A DNA stretch of 64,000 bases from Flavobacterium flavigenum (GCF_027111255.2 NZ_CP114285.2:1984001-2048000); one strand, 5' to 3'. Shown: positions 9,003 to 18,767, numbered from the stretch's first letter. The notes: a model not told the origin generated them from the sequence alone. Numbers and translations are program-made.

Positions 9003-9401
9003 TTATTCACCTTGTCCAAAATTCATATTATCCCTAGTGTTTTTTTGCACTGAAATTGCCCCAAATAACGCTAATAAAAATGCAAAAGCATAAAACCCTT
9101 TTTCACTAGGCAAAATCGTTGCATTCCATAATCCAACAACTAAAAGAACAATTGAAAGTAATGTTCCGAACCAGCAGATTCCGTAATAGATGTCTGTAAC
9201 AGGTAAATTTTCAAGCCTGTCTCTTACACTTTTTTGCAAAGAAACTACGGCAAATAAACCGAACATTAGAACTGTAAAATAGTATCCTTTTTCGTTTAAT
9301 AACATTTCTGCTCTTGCTAGTCCAACGATAAAACCGATTGTTCCTGCTCCAAGGGCGACCCAAGATGCCGCAATAAAGGCATTTGAAGTTTTTTGTATCA
9401 T
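9003..9401 (-). CDS. yiaA: YiaA/YiaB-family inner-membrane protein
   Basis: A 132-residue membrane protein built from two copies of a two-helix unit. The first unit is about residues 10-60 (WVALGAGTIGFIVGLARAEM... YYFTVLMFGLFAVVSLQKSVRD), the second about 70-125 (WFGTLLSIVLLVVGLWNATI... GFYAFAFLLALFGAISVQKNTRDN). Each ends in the family signature 'QK-xRD'. The function of YiaA/YiaB domains is unknown. It stands alone between two terminators. Confidence 0.85.
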   Translation of the reverse strand: MIQKTSNAFIAASWVALGAGTIGFIVGLARAEMLLNEKGYYFTVLMFGLFAVVSLQKSVRDRLENLPVTDIYYGICWFGTLLSIVLLVVGLWNATILPSEKGFYAFAFLLALFGAISVQKNTRDNMNFGQGE

Positions 9402-9520
9402 ATTGATTCTGGTTAAATTAGATTTCTGAGATTTTTGTTTATCTCAGTTCGTAAATGTAATTAAATTTGATTGATGGCAAAATGAAAACACAAACTAATT
9501 AACAGGCATAATCCTGTTAT

Positions 9521-9553
9521 AAAAAAAGCTCCATATAAAATAGGAGCTTTTTG
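9521..9553 (-). terminator. Terminator of the sigma/DUF4252 operon
   Basis: A-run, then the hairpin AAAGCTCC / GGAGCTTT. Read on the minus strand it ends in Ts, about 20 bases beyond the stop of the last operon gene at 9573. Confidence 0.75.
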
Positions 9554-9572
9554 ATTGCAAGAATAAGATGTA

Positions 9573-10112
9573 TTATTTTTTAAGTAACTGCTGTAAAGGC
9601 TTCAACTGTTCCATATCAATTTTGGATTCTTTCAAAACCGACATCAAAGTCATGATGTTATTGGGATTCATATTTTTTCCTAAAACACGCACAATAGCAA
9701 AACCGTTTTCTTTTCTGTTTGCAAAAACGACAAATTCTTCAATATTTTCATCGGTACCGACAAAACTCACAGAAGCACCATCTTTACCAGAACCAACCTT
9801 CATCAATTCCTGATATTTAGGATTTTTCAAAAGAGATTTTACTTTTGCCCTTTCTTGCTCAAATTGTGTTTGATTTTTATCATTTGCCTTAAAAGCCAGA
9901 ATATTCATTTTATCAAACGAATTCAAAGCTTCGGTTTGTTCAGACGATAATTTTGTTTTATCAACATTTAAAATACTGGGTGAAACATCAAGCGCAATAA
10001 AATCTTTATTCTCCGTATTCTCTACAAAATATTTTTGCAAAGAAGGCTCAGAATTACAACTTGTAAAAATCAGCAATATTAAAAGAACTGAGGTAAAAAT
10101 ACTAGCTTTCAT
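9573..10112 (-). CDS. DUF4252 lipoprotein
   Basis: A 179-residue predicted lipoprotein with lipobox IFTSC (Cys about residue 19). The body matches the DUF4252 pattern of Bacteroidota: a helical stretch, then a region like EFVVFANRKENGFAIVRVLGKNMNPNNIMTLMSVLK. Function is unknown. It is the last gene of a four-gene minus-strand operon (ECF sigma, anti-sigma-like protein, two DUF4252 proteins). The gap to the preceding DUF4252 gene is 11 bases. It probably belongs to the sigma factor's own regulon. Confidence 0.75.
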   Translation of the reverse strand: MKASIFTSVLLILLIFTSCNSEPSLQKYFVENTENKDFIALDVSPSILNVDKTKLSSEQTEALNSFDKMNILAFKANDKNQTQFEQERAKVKSLLKNPKYQELMKVGSGKDGASVSFVGTDENIEEFVVFANRKENGFAIVRVLGKNMNPNNIMTLMSVLKESKIDMEQLKPLQQLLKK

Positions 10113-10123
10113 ATTTATTGGAT

Positions 10124-10699
10124 TTATTTTTTGCCTTTAGAAGCTTTTTTTAAGTCGGTACCTCCAGGCAATTTCATTTTGTCTGTAAGGACAGCAATTT
10201 CATTTAAATCAAAGTTTCCCGTTAAGGACAACAAAACTGTATCTTCATTTTTTGCACCATCAATAAACATAAACAGTTCTTTTATTTTAGTATCCGAAGC
10301 ACCCGACTTAACATATATCTTTACATTTTTTCCGCTATCATTAATACGCATCAATTCTTCCAGATTTGCTGTTTTGATGTATTTATCAGCTGAAAGTTTC
10401 ATGTCAGCTTCAATTTTTGCGTTCTTTGTGGTAAACACTTTTAAATTGTCAAGCTTTTTAATAAGATTCATGTATTGCTGGGTCTCTTTATCAGAAGGAT
10501 CCACTTTTACCTTACTCATTATGTCAAACATTTTTTTGTTTACAATAACTGAAGTCACATCATCCTGTCCGTCAAATTTATCAAAAGTACTCTGCGCATA
10601 AAAGGTATGGCTGATTAGTGTAAAAACTATGGTTATGATTAAATTTTTAACCATTCCTTTTTTACTCTCTTTTCTATATTCCTTAATCGTTGATTTCAT
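10124..10699 (-). CDS. Secreted DUF4252 protein
   Basis: Paralogue of the next operon gene, 191 residues as called. A signal peptide (KNLIITIVFTLISHTFYAQS) is preceded by a 15-residue basic stretch, so Met16 (start at 10654) is a plausible alternative start. The mature part shows the DUF4252 layout, ending in FMFIDGAKNEDTVLLSLTGNFDLNEIAVLTDKM. It lacks a lipobox, so it is periplasmic or secreted. It follows the anti-sigma-like gene by 15 bases. Biochemical role unknown. Confidence 0.75.
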   Translation of the reverse strand: MKSTIKEYRKESKKGMVKNLIITIVFTLISHTFYAQSTFDKFDGQDDVTSVIVNKKMFDIMSKVKVDPSDKETQQYMNLIKKLDNLKVFTTKNAKIEADMKLSADKYIKTANLEELMRINDSGKNVKIYVKSGASDTKIKELFMFIDGAKNEDTVLLSLTGNFDLNEIAVLTDKMKLPGGTDLKKASKGKK

Positions 10700-10714
10700 T
10701 TCTATATTTTTTAA

Positions 10715-11173
10715 TTATTGTTTAAAAACTTTATTTTTTGATTGTTCGTATTCTTTAATGTATTGTACACTTTCAATACCTACATTAACATGGTTTGACA
10801 ATAGGGCCAAAGCTTTTTGCGTTTCGGCAAAGGCTTTTTCCGGATTATCATAAGTCCCTAATTCTGATTGGGCTACAACAGGTGTTGTACTTTTTTTGCT
10901 CAAATAAAAAAAGGTTCCAATTCCGAGTAAAACAACAGCAGAAGCCGCAATTGATAACCACGCCACATTTCGTTTTTTAGTTTGTAGTGGAATTTCCTGC
11001 ATTGACCTTTGTTCTTTTACCTGAGAGAAATAACCAAACATAGATTTGTATTGCTCCAAATGCTGCGCAACATCTGAAGAAGAAAAGTATTCTTTTAAGT
11101 CATTTTCTTCAGCAATAGTAGTTTCTCCCTGAAAGTATTTTTCTAATATTTTTTCTATTTTATTTAATTCCAT
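10715..11173 (-). CDS. Anti-sigma-factor-like membrane protein
   Basis: A 152-residue single-pass protein. The cytosolic N-terminal domain (MELNKIEKILEKYFQGETTIAEENDLKEYF...) has the short helices seen in Bacteroidota proteins next to ECF sigma factors. One membrane span follows (about 73-92, AWLSIAASAVVLLGIGTFFYL), then a periplasmic tail. Its start overlaps the end of the sigma gene by 14 bases, a sign of translational coupling. Sequestering the neighbouring sigma factor at the membrane is inferred from context; the sequence is not a classical FecR. Confidence 0.7.
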   Translation of the reverse strand: MELNKIEKILEKYFQGETTIAEENDLKEYFSSSDVAQHLEQYKSMFGYFSQVKEQRSMQEIPLQTKKRNVAWLSIAASAVVLLGIGTFFYLSKKSTTPVVAQSELGTYDNPEKAFAETQKALALLSNHVNVGIESVQYIKEYEQSKNKVFKQ

Positions 11174-11669
11174 ATCCGTGTGTATTAACCATGGCTTCCC
11201 GTATTTTTTTTCTTGCTCTTGAAAGTGCTACCCTGATAGCTGTTTCATTCATATTGACAATCTTGGCAATTTCATCAAACTCATATTGCTCAACATCGCG
11301 TAGCTGAATTAGGATCTGTAGCTGCTCAGGCAATTGGCTTATTATTTTTTCAACCCACTCTAAATTATCCGAATCTTCTAGTTTTTTATCCAATAGAGGT
11401 TCACGATCCGTAAAATTATTATGCACTATTTTAAGATTATCTGCTCTTTTAGACTTTAACTGATCGAGACAATAATTTTTTGTCATGGTCATCGCTACTG
11501 CTTCGATACTGTTATAAGTGGCTAAATTGTCTTTTTTGTTCCATAATTTCACCATTACTTCCTGAGTTGCATCTTCAGCTTCTTCAGTGCTGGTTAATAA
11601 TCTCTTTGCCAGACGAAAAACTTTGTCTTTAAAAGGATTTATTACTTCTATAAATGCAACCTGGTTCAT
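11160..11669 (-). CDS. ECF-type RNA polymerase sigma factor
   Basis: A 169-residue sigma-70 family protein with only regions 2 and 4. Region 2 shows AKRLLTSTEEAEDATQEVMVKLW, and region 4 is a helix-turn-helix (QLPEQLQILIQLRDVEQYEFDEIAKIVNMNETAIRVALSRARKKI). It directs RNA polymerase to a small regulon. It is the first gene of the operon with the anti-sigma-like and two DUF4252 genes, so it probably controls them. The stimulus is unknown. Confidence 0.9.
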   Translation of the reverse strand: MNQVAFIEVINPFKDKVFRLAKRLLTSTEEAEDATQEVMVKLWNKKDNLATYNSIEAVAMTMTKNYCLDQLKSKRADNLKIVHNNFTDREPLLDKKLEDSDNLEWVEKIISQLPEQLQILIQLRDVEQYEFDEIAKIVNMNETAIRVALSRARKKIREAMVNTHGYGIK

Positions 11670-11901
11670 ATTTTACTATTAATGATGAGTCTTAGGCAAT
11701 TCTTCACATATTTCGATCAATACTTAACCAAATTATATTAAAAAAACAAACATTTTGATCGGTTCATATTATCAAGACGAGTCACTATTATTTTTGTTAC
11801 AAAGTAAGCTTAAAAAAATATTGTAAAAAAAACTGCACATTTATTATAGTTAAAACTAAAGGTACTATTTTTACGTATATTCTATATTGAAACCTTGTTT
11901 T

Positions 11902-13365
11902 ATGAAAAAAGTATCGAGAATTTTAGTTTTAATGTTTTTAACAGCATTTAGCCTGCAGTCTTGTGAAGACAGCGATGATATTGCTTCACCGAAAGACTTA
12001 CAAATAAATAATTTTATATGGAGAGGACTGAATGAGGTTTATTTATGGCAAGCCGATGTTCCAAATTTAGCTGACAACCGTTTTGCCAGTCAGGAAGATT
12101 TTAATGCATTTTTGAAAGGATATTCAAAACCGGAAGATTTATTTCAGGATTTATTAAACAAGCCAGAAAGCAAATACCCTAATGGAGGCGCTATAGATCG
12201 TTTTAGCTGGATTGTTGATGACTATAGTGTTTTAGAACAGGAATTAAATGGAATTACGAAAAACTCCGGTATTGATTTCAGGCTGAGTTACATTGAAGAA
12301 GGATCAGACAATTTAGTAGGATACGTTAGGTATATAATTCCTAATTCAGACGCTTCAAAAAAAGATATAAAACGCGGAGATTTATTCACAAAGGTTAACG
12401 GCATACAGCTTACAGTTTCAAATTATCAAAAACTATTATTAGATTCAGATAGTTACACTTTAAGTTTAGCCGGATTTAATGATAGCGGTGCTATTGTTTT
12501 AAATGGAAAATCAGTATCGCTTACTAAAACTACTTTAGAAGAAAATCCAATTCTAATAAATAAAGTAATTTCTTCAGGAAATCATTCAATTGGTTACTTA
12601 ATGTATAATGGCTTTTATAATGAATACGACGATGCTTTGAATCAGGCTTTCTCACAATTAAAAACATCAGGAATCACAGATTTAGTTTTGGATCTAAGAT
12701 ATAATGGCGGAGGAGATGTTCATTCATCAACACTTTTAGCAAGTATGATTACAGGGCAATTTAAAGGACAAGTATTCTCTCAAAGACAATATAACCCAAA
12801 ACAAATGGCACTTATAAATGAAGAGGATTTAGAATCATTAAAGGAAAGATTTACTAATAAAACAAATTCTGGAGCCGCATTAAACAGTTTAAATTTAAAC
12901 ACAATATACATTATAACAACAGACAACACAGCTTCTGCTAGTGAATTGATTATAAATGGATTAAAACCCTACGTTAATGTGATTCAAATTGGCGAAACAA
13001 CTGTAGGTAAAAACGTTGGTTCTAATACGATTTATGACTCGCCTTCATTCTCAAAAGCAAAAATAAATCCTACCCATAAATACGCGATGCAGCCATTGAC
13101 TTTTAAAATAACAAATGCGGACAATTTTGGAGATTACACAGCAGGATTGGCACCTACTTTCGCACAAGAAGAACGTGTTCGAACTTATGGCGTTTTAGGA
13201 GACCCATCAGAACCATTGTTAAATCTCGCTATCTCAAGAATTACAGGTTCAGCATCAAAAAGAGTACAATCAGAAAAAGGCCCAGCTCTTCCTTATTTCG
13301 CAGATTCAAAATCAATGCGCCGTTTTGGAAGAGAAATGTATATAGATAGCCCCTTAAAAAATTAG
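11902..13365 (+). CDS. S41-family peptidase, lipoprotein
   Basis: Carboxy-terminal-processing-type serine protease predicted in the cell envelope. I choose the ATG at 11902 (MKKVSRILVLMFLTAFSLQSC) because it starts a good lipoprotein signal peptide; an in-frame TTG lies five codons upstream. A PDZ-like domain spans about residues 110-190 (IPNSDASKKDIKRGDLFTKVNG). The protease core has Ser347 in TASASELI and Lys370 in VGKNVG, the Ser-Lys dyad of S41 enzymes. The substrate is unknown. It is divergent from the sigma operon and monocistronic. Confidence 0.88.
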   Translation: MKKVSRILVLMFLTAFSLQSCEDSDDIASPKDLQINNFIWRGLNEVYLWQADVPNLADNRFASQEDFNAFLKGYSKPEDLFQDLLNKPESKYPNGGAIDRFSWIVDDYSVLEQELNGITKNSGIDFRLSYIEEGSDNLVGYVRYIIPNSDASKKDIKRGDLFTKVNGIQLTVSNYQKLLLDSDSYTLSLAGFNDSGAIVLNGKSVSLTKTTLEENPILINKVISSGNHSIGYLMYNGFYNEYDDALNQAFSQLKTSGITDLVLDLRYNGGGDVHSSTLLASMITGQFKGQVFSQRQYNPKQMALINEEDLESLKERFTNKTNSGAALNSLNLNTIYIITTDNTASASELIINGLKPYVNVIQIGETTVGKNVGSNTIYDSPSFSKAKINPTHKYAMQPLTFKITNADNFGDYTAGLAPTFAQEERVRTYGVLGDPSEPLLNLAISRITGSASKRVQSEKGPALPYFADSKSMRRFGREMYIDSPLKN

Positions 13366-13386
13366 AATAAAATACACTGAAAAATT

Positions 13387-13424
13387 AAATGCCCCAAAGT
13401 CAAATACTATTGGGGCATTTTTAT
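13387..13424. terminator. Terminator between S41 peptidase and ABC-F genes
   Basis: Inverted repeat AATGCCCCA / TGGGGCATT followed by Ts, between convergent genes. Confidence 0.75.
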
Positions 13425-13441
13425 TTGAAAAAATCTAGTTA

Positions 13442-15076
13442 TTACTTTTCAATTTCTCTCATTGAATCCATCTTCTTATGTGCTAAGAAACCGGCAACAT
13501 CTTCAAAATGTTCTTTTACACGTTTGTTTCCAAATTCGAAAACTTTAGTTGCTAATCCGTCAAGGAAATCACGGTCGTGAGAAACCAGGATTAATGTTCC
13601 GTCAAAATCACGCAATGCATCTTTGATAATATCTTTAGTTTTCATATCAAGGTGATTTGAAGGCTCATCCAGAATTAACAAGTTAACAGGTTCCAACAAT
13701 AATTTAATCATTGCCAGACGCGTTTTTTCGCCTCCTGAGAGTACTTTTACTTTTTTTGTAATATCGTCACCCTGAAACATGAACGCCCCTAAGATGTTTT
13801 TGATCTGCGTTCTGATATCTCCAACGGCAATAGCATCAATAGTCTCAAAAATGGTAGCATTTTCATCCAACAATGCTGCCTGATTTTGAGCAAAATATCC
13901 AATTTGTGCATTATGTCCAATTTCGACACTTCCGGAATCAACACCTATCTCTTTCATAATCGCCTTGATCATGGTTGATTTTCCTTCACCATTTTTTCCA
14001 ACAAAAGCTACTTTCTGACCTCTTTCAATCACAATATTAGCATCTTTAAAAACTACATGATCGCCATACGATTTTGACATTTCTTTTACTATAACAGGAT
14101 ATTGTCCAGAACGTGCAGCCGGTGGGAATTTTAATCGCAATGCAGAAGTATCGACCTCATCAACCTGAATGATTTCTAGTTTTTCTAACATTTTTACACG
14201 AGACTGAACAGCATCTGTTTTCGAAAAAGTCCCACGAAATCTATCAATAAAAGCCTGATTATCTGCTATGAATTTCTGTTGTTCGTCGTACGCTTTTTGC
14301 TGATGTATTCGTCTGTCTTTTCTGAGTTCCAAATAATGGGAATATTTGGCCTTGTAATCGTAAATTCTACCCATCGTTACTTCAATAGTACGATTGGTAA
14401 TATTATCTACGAAAGCTCTATCGTGTGAAATTACCACAACTGCTTTTGCCTGATTTAAAAGAAATTCTTCCAGCCATTGAATACTTTCAATATCCATGTG
14501 GTTGGTAGGTTCATCTAAAAGAATCAAATCCGGTTTTCTTAATAAAATCTTAGCCAGTTCGATACGCATTCTCCATCCTCCTGAAAATTCAGAAGTCTGG
14601 CGTGTAAAATCTTCTCTTTCAAATCCTAACCCAACTAATATTTTTTCTACTTCAGCTTCATAATTTACTTCTTCAATCGCATAGAATTTCTCACTTAAAT
14701 CAGAAACTCTCTCAATTAATTTCATGTAAGCATCACTTTCATAATCGGTACGAATAGTTAACTGCTCGTTTATTTCATCGATTTCTGCTTTCATACTGAA
14801 AATCTCACCAAAAGCTTTTGACGCTTCTTCCATAACAGTTGCACCGTCTTCTGTAAGCAAGTGTTGAGGAAGATAAGCAACAACAGCTTCTTTAGGCGCA
14901 GAAATATTTCCGGTAGAAGGCTTACTTTGACCTGCAATTATTTTTAAAAGTGTCGATTTTCCCGCACCATTTTTACCCATAAGGGCAATTTTATCATTTT
15001 CATTGATAGCAAAAGAAACATCGCTAAATAATGTAGTTCCACCAAACTGAACCGAAATATCGTTAACTGTAATCAT
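13442..15076 (-). CDS. ABC-F family ATPase
   Basis: Soluble protein of 544 residues with two ABC domains and no membrane part. Domain 1 has Walker A GKNGAGKST (about residue 35), signature FSGGWRMR and Walker B LILLDEPTNHMD. Domain 2 has GKNGEGKST, LSGGEKTR and LLILDEPSNHLD. The linker between them is the charged ABC-F insertion (KDRRIHQQKAYDEQQKFI...). ABC-F proteins act on the ribosome, in translation control or in resistance to ribosome-targeting antibiotics. With no long C-terminal extension this is more likely a housekeeping factor of the YbiT/EttA kind. Confidence 0.88.
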   Translation of the reverse strand: MITVNDISVQFGGTTLFSDVSFAINENDKIALMGKNGAGKSTLLKIIAGQSKPSTGNISAPKEAVVAYLPQHLLTEDGATVMEEASKAFGEIFSMKAEIDEINEQLTIRTDYESDAYMKLIERVSDLSEKFYAIEEVNYEAEVEKILVGLGFEREDFTRQTSEFSGGWRMRIELAKILLRKPDLILLDEPTNHMDIESIQWLEEFLLNQAKAVVVISHDRAFVDNITNRTIEVTMGRIYDYKAKYSHYLELRKDRRIHQQKAYDEQQKFIADNQAFIDRFRGTFSKTDAVQSRVKMLEKLEIIQVDEVDTSALRLKFPPAARSGQYPVIVKEMSKSYGDHVVFKDANIVIERGQKVAFVGKNGEGKSTMIKAIMKEIGVDSGSVEIGHNAQIGYFAQNQAALLDENATIFETIDAIAVGDIRTQIKNILGAFMFQGDDITKKVKVLSGGEKTRLAMIKLLLEPVNLLILDEPSNHLDMKTKDIIKDALRDFDGTLILVSHDRDFLDGLATKVFEFGNKRVKEHFEDVAGFLAHKKMDSMREIEK

Positions 15077-15308
15077 GTTAGACTTTAGATTTTAGACTGC
15101 TTAGACTTTTAATTTTCTGCACAGGTATTTTTTTGAAGCCGCAAAGATAGATTTTAATTAGATAATGTGCCAATTTGAGAATTAGATAATTTGAGAATGC
15201 AACAATTAGACAATTATCTGAATTTGTAAAAAAATAAAACCCTATAGATTTTAACAATCTGTCGGGTTTACAAAAATTATCTCATTGATTAATTATCTCA
15301 TTGACTCA

Positions 15309-16484
15309 TTAATCTTTTCTCCATTTTTTAGTTTGTTCAAAAACATGTTCTAAGATAGCAGCTTCAGTTTCATCAAATTCGATATTTCTTCTTCCCATAA
15401 CCAGTTTAGCCGTTTCAAAAGCTTTTTTGGTTATGTATGTTGTAAAACCTGATGCTCCACCCCATGAAAAACTCGGAACAAAATTGCGCGGAAAGCCAGA
15501 TCCAAAAATATTGGCACTCACCCCTACTACTGTACCGGTATTAAACATCGTATTTATACCGCATTTACTGTGGTCCCCCATCATTAAACCACAAAACTGA
15601 AGTCCTGTTTTAGCGAAACCTTCTGTTTCGTAACTCCATAATTTTACTTCTTCATAATTATTTTTCAGGTTTGAATTATTACTGTCAGCCCCAATATTAC
15701 ACCATTCACCTAAAACAGAATCGCCCAAAAAACCATCATGCCCCTTATTTGAATTCGCAAAAAGAACAGCGTTTTTAACTTCCCCTCCTATTCTGGATCC
15801 TGGTCCAACCGTTGTGGCTCCATACACTTTTGCATTCAGTTTAACCTGTGCATTTTCGCATAGAGCAAAAGGGCCACGAATTACGGTTCCCTCCATAATT
15901 TCAGCATTCTTACCTATATATATTGGTCCGGTTGAGGCATTTAAAGTTACAAATTCCAGTTTTGCCCCTTCTTCAATAAAAATGTTTTCTGGAGAAATAA
16001 CATTGACACTTTTCGGAATAGGCTGTGATTTTCGATCTTCAGTTACATAATCAAAGTCGGCGCGAATGGCAGCATCATTTTTAGAGAAAATATCCCATGT
16101 ATGTTCAACGGTTAAACATTCCTGATCGTAATAAATAATTTCATACGAATCAAAATCAACCTCGTCCTGATTTTCAGTTGTAAAAAAAGCGATAACGTCA
16201 TCCCCTTTAAAGATTGCCTGATTTTCCTTTAAATCAGAAATCATATCTACAAGCGTATCATTTGGTAAATACGCAGCATTTATCATAATATTTTCCTCCA
16301 TCTCCACCATTGGAAATTTAGCAGATAAATATTCTTCTGTAATTGTAGTAATAGTCGACCCCAAACGCGCCTCCCATTTTTGACGAATCGTCATAATTCC
16401 GATTAGAATATCAGCCACAGGTCTTGTAAAAGTAAAAGGTAATAAAGCATTCCGAACGGGACCGTCAAAAAGGATGTAGTTCAT
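15309..16484 (-). CDS. GlmU-family sugar nucleotidyltransferase/acetyltransferase, Bacteroidota type
   Basis: A 391-residue two-domain protein. The N-terminus (MNYILFDGPVRNALLPFTFTRPVADILIGIMTIRQKW) is the alternative nucleotidyltransferase opening seen in Bacteroidota, not the classical LAAGxGTRM. The C-terminal half is a left-handed beta-helix of hexapeptide repeats (IYIGKNAEIMEGTVIRGPF, KVYGATTVGPGSRIGGEV). It is thought to replace GlmU in making UDP-GlcNAc for peptidoglycan and LPS. The acceptor has not been proven. It is separated from rpmE2 by a terminator. Confidence 0.82.
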   Translation of the reverse strand: MNYILFDGPVRNALLPFTFTRPVADILIGIMTIRQKWEARLGSTITTITEEYLSAKFPMVEMEENIMINAAYLPNDTLVDMISDLKENQAIFKGDDVIAFFTTENQDEVDFDSYEIIYYDQECLTVEHTWDIFSKNDAAIRADFDYVTEDRKSQPIPKSVNVISPENIFIEEGAKLEFVTLNASTGPIYIGKNAEIMEGTVIRGPFALCENAQVKLNAKVYGATTVGPGSRIGGEVKNAVLFANSNKGHDGFLGDSVLGEWCNIGADSNNSNLKNNYEEVKLWSYETEGFAKTGLQFCGLMMGDHSKCGINTMFNTGTVVGVSANIFGSGFPRNFVPSFSWGGASGFTTYITKKAFETAKLVMGRRNIEFDETEAAILEHVFEQTKKWRKD

Positions 16485-16712
16485 AAAGAATAAATTTGGT
16501 ACTTGTTAAAATCTTGATTTGGTTATCAGGGTCAAAGTTACAAATATTTTATTTGTGGCATTTATACTATAGTGGTACAGACTGTTTTTTTATCGCAAAA
16601 AACCGCAAAGGCTAAACACACAAAGGTTTGCAAAGAATTATTATTGAGTTCAGATCCACTAGCTATAGGAATTACACAAATCTTAGTATTACTTACAATT
16701 AAATCTCAGCAT

Positions 16713-16741
16713 AAAAAAAGCCTTCCGGAGTGGAAGGCTTC
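16713..16741 (-). terminator. Terminator of rpmE2
   Basis: A-run, then the hairpin AGCCTTCC / GGAAGGCT. Read on the minus strand it is a stem plus Ts, 20 bases past the rpmE2 stop. Confidence 0.8.
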
Positions 16742-16761
16742 TGTATAATTTTAAACAGCTA

Positions 16762-17016
16762 TTATTTTTTAGCGTGTTTTGCATATTTAGTTTTGAACTT
16801 GTCAATACGTCCTGCAGTATCGATAAGTTTAGATTTACCAGTATAAAAAGGGTGAGATGTTCTTGAAATCTCCATTTTTACAACTGGATACTCAACTCCG
16901 TCAACTTCAATTGTCTCTTTTGTATCTGCAGTAGATTTAGTGATAAAAACGTCATCGTTTGACATGTCTTTAAATGCTACTAATCTGTAATTTTCCGGGT
17001 GGATTCCTTTTTTCAT
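16762..17016 (-). CDS. rpmE2: 50S ribosomal protein L31, type B
   Basis: An 84-residue ribosomal protein with [32 protein letters not shown] and [13 protein letters not shown]. It is the zinc-free type B form: the CxxC pairs of type A L31 are absent. In organisms with both forms, type B replaces type A under zinc shortage; here no second copy is visible. It has its own terminator. Confidence 0.95.
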
Positions 17017-17264
17017 CTTTCTTTTTATTTATTGTTTGGAGCATTTTTATTTTGAAGCTTTTTCATGGTTAGAAAAAGGTGTAAACAATGAATACTCTTT
17101 TTTGTTTAAAAATTTAATTATTTTTGAGTGTGCAAATTTACAATTCTTTTTTAATAAACAAATACTTAGCCTGCTTTTTTTTAGTTAAATTCAAAAAGCT
17201 TTTTTTATATTCGATTATAGGGGGAATTGCTATATTTGTGGATTAATTTTAAACATATAAAAAT

Positions 17265-17795
17265 ATGATCAATGAAGTTATAAAGAAGAATGGGATTACT
17301 TATGGAATTATTTTAGGCATTATTTCAGCATTAATTACAGCTACAATTTATGCAATTGATCTAAAATTATTTGTTTCTGGCTGGATTGGAGCCTCAACAT
17401 TTATCATTTTTGTAGTAACCGGCATTGTATTACTAACAAAAACAAAAAAAGAAATAAATGGATTTTTTTCTTTCAAAGATGCATTTACAACCTATTTTAT
17501 CACCATTCTGATTGCTCTTTTAATCTCAACAACATTTAGTGTTATTTTATTTAATGTAATTGACCCTGATGCAAAAGAAGTTATAAGTGAACATCTTATA
17601 AAATACATGGCTGAAACGCTTCAAAAATTCGGGACACCTGCTTCTGCTATAAACGAAACATTAGCAAAGATGAAAGAAACCAGCCCTTTTTCGACTTTAG
17701 AGCAGCTTAAAGGATTAGGTTTCAGTATTGCGCTTTACTCTATTTTAGGCCTGATTTTAGCTGCATTTTTTAAAAGCAAAACTACACAAGAATAA
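17265..17795 (+). CDS. DUF4199 membrane protein
   Basis: A 176-residue protein with four predicted transmembrane helices (about 12-30, 35-56, 70-92 and 147-168). The family is common in Bacteroidota, usually beside a membrane-bound family 2 glycosyltransferase as here (7 bases downstream). The second half carries a charged loop of about 50 residues. Function is unknown; assisting the neighbouring glycosyltransferase is inferred only from recurrent linkage. A TATATTTG -7 box lies at 17231-17238 with no clear TTG at the right distance. Confidence 0.8.
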   Translation: MINEVIKKNGITYGIILGIISALITATIYAIDLKLFVSGWIGASTFIIFVVTGIVLLTKTKKEINGFFSFKDAFTTYFITILIALLISTTFSVILFNVIDPDAKEVISEHLIKYMAETLQKFGTPASAINETLAKMKETSPFSTLEQLKGLGFSIALYSILGLILAAFFKSKTTQE

Positions 17796-17802
17796 AAAAT
17801 AA

Positions 17803-18759
17803 ATGAATTTATCTATACTTATACCGCTTCTAAACGAAGAGGAATCACTAAAAGAACTCTACTCATGGATTATTAAAGTGATGCAATCCAACAATTACTC
17901 TTATGAAATCATTTTTGTGGATGACGGTAGTACAGATAATTCGTGGAATATTATCGAAAGTTTCTCTAACGAAAACCCAAATGTAAAAGGGATTCGCTTC
18001 ATGAAAAACTTCGGAAAATCGCAGGCATTACATGCTGGTTTTGCAAAGGCTCATGGCGACGTAATCATTACAATGGATGCCGATTTACAGGATAGTCCCG
18101 ATGAAATTCCGGGATTGTACGAAATGATTACCGCTCAAAAGTACGATTTAGTTTCAGGCTGGAAGAAAAAAAGATACGACTCGGTTGTAGCAAAAAACCT
18201 GCCTTCGAAATTATTTAACTGGGCCGCCAGAAAAACCTCAGGTGTTGAACTAAACGATTTTAATTGTGGTCTGAAAGCCTACAAAAACGTTGTTGTAAAA
18301 AATATCGAAGTTTCAGGCGAAATGCACAGGTATATTCCGGTTTTGGCTAAAAATGCCGGATTTGGTAAAATTGGCGAAAAAGTAGTAATACACCAAGCCA
18401 GAAAATACGGCGAAACCAAATTTGGAATGGAACGTTTTATAAACGGATTCCTTGATTTGATTACAATTTGGTTTTTATCAAGATTCGGAAAAAGGCCAAT
18501 GCACTTATTTGGCGCTATGGGCTCTTTAATGTTCATCATCGGATTTTTAGCAGCGGGATACATTGGTATTTCTAAACTATACCATATGTATACCGGAATG
18601 AAATACAGCCTTGTTACAAATAACCCATGGTTCTATATTGCCCTGACTACAATGGTTTTGGGAACTCAGCTTTTTTTGGCAGGGTTTTTAGGCGAAATTA
18701 TTTTGCGCACTAAAAGCAATGAAGCCCGATACAAAGTTGCCCGAGAGGTTAATTTTTAA
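17803..18759 (+). CDS. Family 2 glycosyltransferase (GtrB/DPM1-like)
   Basis: A 318-residue membrane glycosyltransferase. The GT-A domain has the UDP-binding segment FVDDGSTDNSW and the metal motif in MDADLQDSPDE, and two C-terminal membrane helices follow (about 232-256 and 270-300). This is the layout of polyprenyl-phosphate glucosyl- or mannosyltransferases such as GtrB and ArnC. It would load a sugar on undecaprenyl phosphate at the cytosolic face for envelope glycans. The sugar cannot be told. It is in an operon with the DUF4199 gene and is followed by the flavobacterial repeat. Confidence 0.88.
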   Translation: MNLSILIPLLNEEESLKELYSWIIKVMQSNNYSYEIIFVDDGSTDNSWNIIESFSNENPNVKGIRFMKNFGKSQALHAGFAKAHGDVIITMDADLQDSPDEIPGLYEMITAQKYDLVSGWKKKRYDSVVAKNLPSKLFNWAARKTSGVELNDFNCGLKAYKNVVVKNIEVSGEMHRYIPVLAKNAGFGKIGEKVVIHQARKYGETKFGMERFINGFLDLITIWFLSRFGKRPMHLFGAMGSLMFIIGFLAAGYIGISKLYHMYTGMKYSLVTNNPWFYIALTTMVLGTQLFLAGFLGEIILRTKSNEARYKVAREVNF

Positions 18760-18767
18760 CGTAATGC

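Noticed and set aside
10131..10601. 156-codon + strand ORF
   Set aside because: It mirrors the DUF4252 gene on the other strand and has no independent support.
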